A stretch of 64,000 bases of DNA from Parcubacteria group bacterium Gr01-1014_13. Its GTDB lineage: Bacteria; Patescibacteria; ABY1; Magasanikbacterales; GWA2-37-8. Made by a program: the position numbers and the translations under genes. Position 1 is the stretch's first letter; each line of letters opens with the position of its first letter. This document shows, piece by piece, positions 57,952-64,000 of the stretch. The notes under the pieces were generated by a model, which saw only the letters and a program-made list of their open reading frames with translations, had not been told where the DNA came from and ran no database searches. The stretch spans positions 118,120-182,119 of the forward strand of contig VMGB01000003.1 of assembly GCA_007376295.1 (NCBI GenBank). Reading direction: 5' to 3'.

Positions 57952-58022
57952 ATATTAACTTCTGGGTATTTAATTGTCAATAAAAATTTAAACTTGACCG
58001 CCTAATATCGGCTGTGTAATAA
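57952..58022. promoter_or_regulatory. Divergent promoters of two orphan genes
   Basis: Minus: TTGACA (57975-57980), 17 bp, TAATAT (57952-57957). Plus: TTGACC (57994-57999), 17 bp, TAATAA (58017-58022). The two -35 boxes lie back to back, 13 bp apart. Confidence 0.75.
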
Positions 58023-58042
58023 TCACCTCAAGGAGATTCACA

Positions 58043-58378
58043 ATGCTCATTTATAGAATCCTACTAATCGTAAGTGTGATAGCTCTCGTTGCTTATCTGG
58101 GCATCTCTGCGGTAAAAAAAAGACGAAGACCTAAAAAACTCGCCCTTGATAAAGCGCGGACGCTTCTGGAAATTTTGCGGGACGAGAATGATCTGATACC
58201 GCTACAAATACAAAAGGCTCCGCCGGAAACTTACGTCCGAATGATACTAGATTCCTGCGAAGAGGCAGGTATAACCCTTGAAAAACTTGGCACGTCAGCA
58301 GAAGAACTGGAAAAACTCTGCGAAAAACACAAAGATAAAAAGTTTTTTTACCAAATTGGAAAAGGATTAAAGAAATAG
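58043..58378 (+). CDS. Orphan membrane-anchored protein, 111 aa
   Basis: Not recognised. One N-terminal helix (LIYRILLIVSVIALVAYLGI), a strongly basic stop-transfer stretch (KKRRRPKKL), then a soluble helical domain of about 75 residues (KARTLLEILRDENDLIPLQ ... EELEKLCEKHKDKKFFYQIG). AAGGAG lies 8 nt before the ATG. The layout resembles that of the neighbouring gene at 58467 after frame repair. Confidence 0.7.
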   Translation: MLIYRILLIVSVIALVAYLGISAVKKRRRPKKLALDKARTLLEILRDENDLIPLQIQKAPPETYVRMILDSCEEAGITLEKLGTSAEELEKLCEKHKDKKFFYQIGKGLKK

Positions 58379-58389
58379 AGAGAACTTTC

Positions 58390-58418
58390 AAGCCCAGTTT
58401 ATATAACTGGGCCTTATT
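58390..58418 (+). terminator. Terminator of the 111-aa orphan
   Basis: AAGCCCAGTT/AACTGGGCCTT stem with TATAT loop, then TATTTTT. Confidence 0.85.
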
Positions 58419-58421
58419 TTT

Positions 58422-58452
58422 AAAAACAGGGCCTCGCATACGCGATGACCCT
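58422..58452 (-). terminator. Terminator of the 58467-58908 gene
   Basis: CAGGGCCTCGC pairs with GCGATGACCCT around ATAC, with a T-run of five on the minus strand. Confidence 0.7.
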
Positions 58453-58466
58453 AAAATTTATAAACC

Positions 58467-58908
58467 TTAGCCTTGTATCTTCTTCTCTATCCTACTCAAA
58501 GGCTTAAATTGGAGAAGAGTACAACCTTCCTCAGAAGATTTACGAAAAAGCAATTGATCGCCGGGGCCATACATATGAACAATTTCTGCGTAAAATCTTA
58601 AGGCATCAGACAGGACTTCAGCTGGAGAAGCGGCCTTCGTTTTTAGCTGGATAAGCTGAATATGCTCTGCAACCTTCCTGCTTATACCAACATTTGCCAC
58701 ATAGGCATCTTCATCATGTTCTATTTCTGTTGGAGAAGGCCCGGGAACAACTCGCTCCTTATTAAAATCATAAGCTTCCTTCTTGGCACGCTTCTTTTTT
58801 CGTCTTTGAACTATCGCATCTACCCCTATATATAAGTAGAGCAAATGTTATGATTCCAGCGAAAATACTTATCCCCCAGAATCCCCACAATATTGCTATG
58901 CTGCTCAT
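58467..58908 (-). pseudogene. RHH-like gene with N-terminal membrane helix, split by a frameshift
   Basis: GGAGG and ATG (58908) open a short frame giving SSIAILWGFWGISIFAGIITFALLIY, a membrane helix, which runs to a stop at 58768. The downstream frame (to 58467) carries RRKKKRAKKEAYDF and then ANVGISRKVAEHIQLIQL ... PAEVLSDALRFYAEIVHMYG, resembling a ribbon-helix-helix domain. The frames meet at a TATATATA run (about 58829-58836); one extra TA unit would join them into a single anchored protein of about 147 aa. The downstream frame alone has only a TTG start without a ribosome-binding site. Sequencing error, mutation or slippage are all possible. Confidence 0.6.
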
Positions 58909-58930
58909 CATTTCCTCCAAAGTTGAAAAG

Positions 58931-58957
58931 ACGATACCATAAGGTATCGTACGTCAA
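58931..58957 (-). promoter_or_regulatory. Promoter with 20-bp operator-like inverted repeat
   Basis: ACGATACC and GGTATCGT form perfect 8-bp arms around ATAA (58931-58950). The repeat overlaps TACGAT (58947-58952), a -10 box 17 bp from TTGCTT; a TTGACG at 58952-58957 is an alternative -35. An RHH-like protein is encoded just downstream, so autoregulation is plausible. Confidence 0.55.
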
Positions 58958-58965
58958 TTTGTTTT

Positions 58966-59073
58966 AAAAAGCAAAAAGGCCCCCAAATGAGGGCCCTGTA
59001 TTGCTGAAAGCGAATAATTGCTTACCGCTTACTAACTCGAATTAAGTATAGCACAATTGATTTTTATTGTCAA
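58966..59073 (-). ncRNA. Candidate small RNA 2 (promoter + about 70-nt transcript + terminator)
   Basis: Minus strand. TTGACA (59068-59073), 17 bp, TATACT (59045-59050), close to consensus; predicted start about 59038. The transcript contains an AAGCG/CGCTT stem and ends in GGCCCTC-ATTT-GGGGGCC (about 58978-58996) followed by a TTTTTGCTTTTT tail. No ATG-initiated frame is present. The next gene downstream has its own promoter, so this is better read as a free RNA than as a leader. Not recognised as a known family. Confidence 0.6.
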
Positions 59074-59280
59074 GTTTTTGTATTGGCACCATACATCTGA
59101 CACACTCAGAAATGTACGGATAAATGGCTATTCGAAAATAGCTCTTTTAATTTAAACTGGAATCTCGTAGGCTTGTGAAATATGATTAAAGCCTTCCCCT
59201 CAAACTAATCCCGCGAGGCGCGCGTCTGCCGCAAGTTCGGCATCGCTCGAAGCTGCCACACGCATATTAATTTAAAAAAT
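59074..59280. other. Intergenic stretch with a GC-rich patch
   Basis: No gene was found. The first half is AT-rich. At about 59210-59272 there is a short GC-rich block, (CCGCGAGGCGCGCG and CCGCAAGTTCGGC), unlike its surroundings and directly before the transposase remnant; it may be imported debris. Confidence 0.4.
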
Positions 59281-59535
59281 GATTATAATCTCCAAACATT
59301 CTTCTGTGATACATACGCCGGTTGGCAAAAAGGTGGGGTGAAAAATCTTAATGGCCTGATTCGACAATAAATTCCAAAAGATACCGATATTTCAAAGTTG
59401 ACCGACCGACAGATTTACTATATATAAGAGAGACTCAATAACCGACCAAGAAAATCTCTTAACTTTTTAACTCCCAACCAAGTTTTAGCTCGCAAGGTGG
59501 GGTATTATAACCTAGAATTCACTTTGAAAAATTAA
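59281..59535 (+). mobile_element. IS30-type transposase remnant
   Basis: Reading one frame through two stop codons gives DTYAGWQKGGVKNLNGLIRQ, a stop, IPKDTDISKLTDRQIYYI, a stop, then ERLNNRPRKSLNFLTPNQVLARK. This is the C-terminal part of an IS30-family DDE transposase; the third catalytic Glu of the family (GGVEN) has become Lys (GGVKN). The N-terminal two thirds are gone and no inverted repeats were recognised. An inactive fossil of one insertion. Confidence 0.78.
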
Positions 59536-59543
59536 ATTAAAAA

Positions 59544-59565
59544 GCATCGGACAAGTGTCCGATGC
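59544..59565 (-). terminator. Terminator of the metzincin lipoprotein gene
   Basis: GCATCGGACA/TGTCCGATGC perfect 10-bp stem, then a TTTTTAATTT tract on the minus strand. Confidence 0.9.
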
Positions 59566-59586
59566 GGAAAAGGTAACGATTTGTCG

Positions 59587-60174
59587 TTAGAGACAACGAT
59601 TACGGCGGCAAAAGGCTTGGCGATCGTAAGTTGTCACTCGCTTGCTGCCCGGCTGTGAGATCATCACACTATCGGTGCCGTCGTCAGCATGATGGAGCCA
59701 TCCGGCATGGCCGAGTTCGTGCGCCACGATGTGTTGTATCATCCAAGTACATGGCCAGCCATCTGGCGTTCCCGTAACATGACAATCATTATTCCCGAAA
59801 ATCACGATATCATCACCTTCATCGAACAATCCGCCGGCATTCTGATCAATATGATGATCTTGCCATAGTTCGCGACCGTACGGAGTCGGGTAATGATCGT
59901 AAACGCGATATATACAGTGCAAACCATCGTCGATATCGGATTCCTCATAGGTATCCTCTTCGAGCAACACGCCACCGAAGTGAAAAGGCTTGTTACCGGA
60001 CGACAACGTGATATTAGCGTTCCAGTCGTCGATCGACGCAATAATCTGGTTGATCTGTTTGATCTGCCAGTCACCGCATGCATAGACCTCAGCGGTATTG
60101 CCATCACGAATCTCTTCATAGCCACTTTCACAGGCCGCAAAGAGTACAAAATAGCAGAGAAACAGCTTCTTCAT
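59587..60174 (-). CDS. Secreted metzincin-like zinc protease lipoprotein
   Basis: 195 aa. A short signal sequence ends in a lipobox (LFAAC, Cys15). The zinc motif is HELGHAGWLHH (His152, His156, His162; Glu153 catalytic), followed by a Met-turn-like SVM around residue 171, the pattern of metzincins, though the Gly of HExxHxxGxxH is shifted by one. Several Cys suggest disulfides outside the cell. GGGAGG before the ATG and a near-consensus promoter. Composition is more GC-rich than the core genes. Substrate unknown; one of the few accessory genes here with a clear enzymatic signature. Confidence 0.8.
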   Translation of the reverse strand: MKKLFLCYFVLFAACESGYEEIRDGNTAEVYACGDWQIKQINQIIASIDDWNANITLSSGNKPFHFGGVLLEEDTYEESDIDDGLHCIYRVYDHYPTPYGRELWQDHHIDQNAGGLFDEGDDIVIFGNNDCHVTGTPDGWPCTWMIQHIVAHELGHAGWLHHADDGTDSVMISQPGSKRVTTYDRQAFCRRNRCL

Positions 60175-60250
60175 TGGGACCTCCCGGTCTTAAAACTTTT
60201 GGTTGAAAATCACTTGGGAAAGAGCATTATTCTCAATAAAACCATGCCTT

Positions 60251-60279
60251 AAAATACCATAAAATAGGGCTTCTGTCAA
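60251..60279 (-). promoter_or_regulatory. Promoter of the metzincin gene
   Basis: TTGACA (60274-60279), 17 bp, TATTTT (60251-60256) on the minus strand. The leader is about 70 nt. Confidence 0.75.
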
Positions 60280-60310
60280 GCTTGCCAAACACTCCCCGTA
60301 ATCTAAACCG

Positions 60311-63300
60311 TTAATTCTTCTTCAACCTAACATCAACGGTAAGAACATCGGCATCTTTACCTTCCAAATCAATAATATCGGTTTTTTGAGGATGATACGC
60401 TTTATGTTCATAAGTTATATAGTACTTAGAATCCCCGGCCATAAAGTAATACTTACCGTCAGCATCGGTAATTTGGGTATCTACTAATTTATTAAATTGA
60501 GAGTTGAATAATCTGGCAATAACTCTGCCAATCGGCGCTTTGTTGGTATCGTCGGAAATAATACCCCAATTTTTTGGTTTGGGCGGTAAGGCCAATCTGC
60601 GGAAAATAAAGAAAAATACAATATGCACACCGAGCAAGGCCGCAATGTACCATTTAGGGGATATATATAAGGAAGCGGCCGTGATAAAAATACCGCTCCA
60701 AGAAATCACCACTTGCAATCTGCGGGCAATTTTTTCCCAAACCAAACGGGCAGGTTTTTTTTGCGCTCCCATCGGATCAAGCGGCACGCTGGCTGTAATA
60801 CTTGCCGGCTTGAGCACTTCTATTGCCTCACCATGATAAATATCGACTTTCTGGCCATCGCCTTTATATCCTTCTAAAAATTTTGATGGGAAAATAAAAT
60901 TATTTTTCTGCACTTCCAATCTATATTTCCCCGGATTAACCATAAATATAAAGCGGCCTTTTCCATCCGTAACTTTGGACTGGACTACTCTGTTAGTTTC
61001 CAAATTAATCAAACGCACCGTGGCTAAATCAACTGGTAATTTATTTAAAGCATTATAAACCAAACCCCATTTTGCTCTTTTTCTCCATCCCAACAACATC
61101 AGTGGCTGGAGGAACAATAAACGCAAGAAAGGCAAAAAGTCTAACCAAGAAATCAAGGGTATGGCCCCGGCCAATACTACTGTAATGGCTGTGGGCGCCA
61201 CCACTTGCTGATTCACTTTTTGCACTTCCGGATCGGATGCGGCATCCTGAATTTTTTGAACAGTTATATCGGTTAACACTTTTGTTTGCTCAGTCAAAGA
61301 TTTGACAATATTTACCACATTTTCCTGAATCGTTGCCTCCGGGTCAATTTCCAAAATAATTTTTTTCGGCTGGGCGATTAAAATTATCTTAGAATTAATT
61401 ACATTATTATCAACATCACTTATATTTATAGACCGGCTATAGTAACCATCTTTATACAAATCAATCCTAAAATCTTTATTCGGCACGAGCCAGCCAAAAC
61501 TGCCGTTAGCATCGGATATAATTGGGTTGATTTGCCCATAAAAACCCATATTCACGGCCGTTCCATTTGTTTCCAAAAGCATAACTTCCACACCGGAAAC
61601 CGACAGACCCTTACCGTCTACTACTTGCCCCCAAGGCAAGCTGTTTAATTTAAAACCAACGGAATCCATCTGGCCGGAATCATAATCGATTTCCACGTAG
61701 GACTGTAAAACACCGACGCTACCAAAAGATATGTCGGCATAGTACATTTTGTCGGCTACATTATAAACAAACTGATGTTGATCTGTATCGCCCACCCGAA
61801 GTACCATAGTTTTTGGCGCGCTCGCCAAAACTTTTTCCCCAATAGCCACGGTTAAATTCGCTCCCGACAAGCCAGTCACCTGTTCACCGACTGGGATAAG
61901 TTTTATCTGCCGATTGCCAGCCAAAAGATTCAAATCGCTCAAATTTATTTTTGCAAAATCCGGCACAGTTGGTTCAGGCGGATCGTATTCGTCATTATCA
62001 TCCGCATTATCACAACCCGGATCAACTGGAAAATCTGTCTTTCCGTCATTATCATCATCCAAGCCGTTTCTGCATACAGGCACCGAGACCACACAGCCAC
62101 TAAAACCAGTACAAGCGCTGTCCGCGCAATCTACTTTTCCGTTAAAATCATCATCAGCACCGTTATTACAAATTTCCGGACCAATAGAAGTGCTGGTGGG
62201 AGGAGGAACAACATTACATTCCGGCAGACTGGCGCAAGCGCTGTCCGCGCAATCTATCTGACCATTATTATTGTCGTCAAAACCATTTCCACAAATTTCG
62301 GCGGGTGGAGGAGTGGGAGAAGACACAAGTCTGCCGCTTTTAAAGTTACCCGGACTACTATTATTGGATGTATCAAAAGAAAAAATTGTATAGAAATAAT
62401 CAATATTGACCAAAACATTGGTATCGGTAAAATTTTCGCCAGTGCCAGTATACACAGTCGTGCCATCATTTGGGTTTGCAGACGCCGAACCAACTTTCCT
62501 GACAATTTTTATTTGAGTAAAATCAGGTGTTCCGGATAAACTTGGATTTATCCATGACAAAACAATAGAGTTGCTAGTGGTAGTGAGAACAAAATTGGAA
62601 ACATCCGGGGGCGGAACATTATCGGGAGCAGTAGTAAAAGTACTGTCGGAAGTATTACGGCTATTACCCGAGCTGTCGGTGGAAATAATCTGAAAATGAT
62701 AGAGTGTATTGGCAGTTAAATTTGATAGAAGGGCGCTATGTGCCAAAGTCCCGGCCGAATCAAAATAATTAGTGCCATAAGCACTTGTTAGACCATAATT
62801 TATTTGGCTATCGGACAGTTCATTTGTATTCCACTTTATACTGGAGGTAGTGATCCCGGTCGCCACTTGTACATTACTTATGATTGGCGGGGTAATATCC
62901 GGAGGCTCCGGCGACGTAGAAAAAGTGCCGGTAAATTCAGTGGTCTGCGGTTTGGTATCAATAACCGAAATTTTAAAAAAATATAGAGTGCCGGTGGCCA
63001 AGCCGGATAAATCTGTTCTATAATTTCCGGTTACTACTCCGGAACTGCCATAACTATTAGTGAGTCCATAAACAAAAGCTGAACTTGATACAGCCAGATC
63101 ATCGGTGGCGCTCCAAGTTACGGTGGCAGTCGTAAACGAAGTGGAAGATGCCACGGCAAAAATTACCGGTGGCACGTCAGAACCACCGGGGCCGCCACCG
63201 GTGCCGCCGCCGCCTTGACTGCCGGGAGCTGGTACATTCACATCAACAGTTACTCCTTGATTTACTTCAGCAGCCTGCGTATAAAACCAAAAAAACCCGC

Positions 63301-63352
63301 TACAGATAATAGCTATGATAAATATAATTAATTTTTTTAATCGTGAAGTCAT
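60311..63352 (-). CDS. Large fibronectin-like, calcium-binding-repeat surface protein
   Basis: 1013 aa. Signal peptide or anchor (LKKLIIFIIAIICSGFFWFYTQA), a Gly-rich linker, three fibronectin type III-like domains (about residues 60-350; pattern PPxISNVxV ... LTANTLYHFQIIS), then three repeats of the CxNGxDDDxxGxxDC type (residues about 355-455), known as calcium-binding in other proteins. Next come domains like carboxypeptidase-regulatory folds (ISDANGSFGWLVP, VTDGKGRFIFMV, ITDADGKYYFMAG) separated by hydrophobic segments near residues 720-750 and 885-925. Probably a cell-surface, attachment-type protein. Confidence 0.8.
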   Translation of the reverse strand: MTSRLKKLIIFIIAIICSGFFWFYTQAAEVNQGVTVDVNVPAPGSQGGGGTGGGPGGSDVPPVIFAVASSTSFTTATVTWSATDDLAVSSSAFVYGLTNSYGSSGVVTGNYRTDLSGLATGTLYFFKISVIDTKPQTTEFTGTFSTSPEPPDITPPIISNVQVATGITTSSIKWNTNELSDSQINYGLTSAYGTNYFDSAGTLAHSALLSNLTANTLYHFQIISTDSSGNSRNTSDSTFTTAPDNVPPPDVSNFVLTTTSNSIVLSWINPSLSGTPDFTQIKIVRKVGSASANPNDGTTVYTGTGENFTDTNVLVNIDYFYTIFSFDTSNNSSPGNFKSGRLVSSPTPPPAEICGNGFDDNNNGQIDCADSACASLPECNVVPPPTSTSIGPEICNNGADDDFNGKVDCADSACTGFSGCVVSVPVCRNGLDDDNDGKTDFPVDPGCDNADDNDEYDPPEPTVPDFAKINLSDLNLLAGNRQIKLIPVGEQVTGLSGANLTVAIGEKVLASAPKTMVLRVGDTDQHQFVYNVADKMYYADISFGSVGVLQSYVEIDYDSGQMDSVGFKLNSLPWGQVVDGKGLSVSGVEVMLLETNGTAVNMGFYGQINPIISDANGSFGWLVPNKDFRIDLYKDGYYSRSINISDVDNNVINSKIILIAQPKKIILEIDPEATIQENVVNIVKSLTEQTKVLTDITVQKIQDAASDPEVQKVNQQVVAPTAITVVLAGAIPLISWLDFLPFLRLLFLQPLMLLGWRKRAKWGLVYNALNKLPVDLATVRLINLETNRVVQSKVTDGKGRFIFMVNPGKYRLEVQKNNFIFPSKFLEGYKGDGQKVDIYHGEAIEVLKPASITASVPLDPMGAQKKPARLVWEKIARRLQVVISWSGIFITAASLYISPKWYIAALLGVHIVFFFIFRRLALPPKPKNWGIISDDTNKAPIGRVIARLFNSQFNKLVDTQITDADGKYYFMAGDSKYYITYEHKAYHPQKTDIIDLEGKDADVLTVDVRLKKN

Positions 63353-63363
63353 GAGTTGGTTTT

Positions 63364-64000
63364 TTATGGTGTGACGAGTGTACTCGAACTGCTATCGCTA
63401 GAAGAATCTACAACATCAACAGTAGTGGTAGAAGCATCCGGTTCAACTGTAGTTACCAAAGGAGTGGTGGTGGAAGTTTCAATAGTACTGGTAGTGTCTT
63501 GGGAATTTCCGACACTAATATCAACTACAATATCTTCCACCACGCCCGCATCTGCCGTGGCTGGCGCAGAATCTGCTTGCCCCGCATTTGTGGCGGGTGA
63601 CAATATTTTGGCCATCACGGTCCAATCAAACTCGGCATTGCTCTGACCATTATCGTTTTCTTTCAGCACAAAGCTATCATAACTTCTTTCAGCTATGTAA
63701 ACTCCCTTGGTCTCGCCGGACATGTTGAAAAATATCTTCAGCGGCACCGTCGTATCAATAATCGCCTGATCCAGCTCGGCAAGAATGACTTTTTTGGTTC
63801 CGTTTTCCAAGGTGCTGGTGCCGGAAATTACGATTTCTTGTTTGCCCGAACTTTGCAGACCGTAAATTTCTTTGTCGCCTTTTTCGGTGGCGATTTTTTG
63901 AATTAAGTTGCCGTCTTCGTCAATTCTCCATTTGTTGTCTTTGCCGATAATGGTGGCCACATTGATAATGGAATTAAAATTTAAATCAAGATCATTGGCC
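63364..64000 (-). CDS. Large surface protein, C-terminal part
   Basis: The frame is open to the right edge (upstream residues NDLDLNFNSIINVATIIGKDNKWRIDEDG), so the true start is beyond the window; the GTG at 63960 is not needed. The segment from about residue 14 (KWRIDEDGNLIQKIATEKG ... FVLKENDNGQSNAEFDWTVMAKIL) is a repeat-like module seen at the ends of long CPR surface proteins; the last about 70 residues are Thr/Ser/Val/Asp-rich and low in complexity. It ends 11 nt before the next surface-protein gene, so both are likely co-transcribed. Confidence 0.7.
   Translation of the reverse strand, partial: ANDLDLNFNSIINVATIIGKDNKWRIDEDGNLIQKIATEKGDKEIYGLQSSGKQEIVISGTSTLENGTKKVILAELDQAIIDTTVPLKIFFNMSGETKGVYIAERSYDSFVLKENDNGQSNAEFDWTVMAKILSPATNAGQADSAPATADAGVVEDIVVDISVGNSQDTTSTIETSTTTPLVTTVEPDASTTTVDVVDSSSDSSSSTLVTP

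Noticed and set aside
1..64000. CRISPR array, rRNA operon, prophage or integron
   Set aside because: No direct-repeat series with spacers, no rRNA-like stretch, no phage structural genes and no integrase or attC-like elements were seen.

Overview
The window looks like a chromosomal segment of a streamlined, ultrasmall bacterium of the Patescibacteria (Candidate Phyla Radiation). The evidence is a universal S10-spc ribosomal cluster with no rpmD (L30) between rpsE and rplO, a short zinc-type S14, the standard genetic code with prfA present, and several housekeeping proteins cut down to a core. UvrB and UvrC have lost or degraded their UVR modules, UvrA is compact, Rel has lost the HD hydrolase motif and RecO is short. 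No rRNA or taxonomic marker sharp enough to name a class was seen.

Layout. 1-2.8 kb: end of dprA, topA, tRNA-Arg(CCG). 2.8-15.7 kb: FemAB-like gene, a charged coiled-coil protein, rpmF-nusB-rnc, tRNA-Lys, a C45 peptidase, tRNA-Arg(TCG) abutting a P-type ATPase, an M14-like peptidase, rpmE, prfA-prmC, DUF3048. 15.7-24 kb: rplY operon, rodA, a tandem pair of Gmad2-type surface proteins coupled to uvrC, and orphan genes. 24-31 kb: uvrA, uvrB and a small accessory island around an ADP-ribosylglycohydrolase. 31-42 kb: a degenerate metallo-beta-lactamase-fold protein, gyrA, a GC-rich orphan, rel, parA-parB, tRNA-Leu(CAA), asnS, orphans. 41.7-56.6 kb, all on the minus strand: tuf, rpsJ ... secY, adk, a PemK/MazF-like gene, map, ruvX, recO. 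In the ribosomal cluster rplC appears broken by a deletion of about 100 nt. 56.8-64 kb: accessory genes, a candidate small RNA, an IS30-type transposase remnant, a secreted metzincin lipoprotein and two large surface proteins.

The most striking pattern is that two gene-expression styles are interleaved. Core genes almost never have a Shine-Dalgarno sequence. Several (the FemAB-like gene, DUF3048, the rodA partner, rel, asnS) have their -10 box 2-7 nt upstream of the start codon, which predicts leaderless mRNAs. About eighteen orphan genes sit between core operons. Nearly all carry a good Shine-Dalgarno sequence (AGGAGG-like), usually also their own TTGACA-17-TATAAT-like promoter and intrinsic terminator, and often a different base composition. 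They look like separately acquired single-gene cassettes.

Two promoter-plus-terminator units contain no ORF and are proposed as small RNAs (about 43.5 kb and 59.0 kb). All functional calls come from reading motifs by eye; no database search was run.
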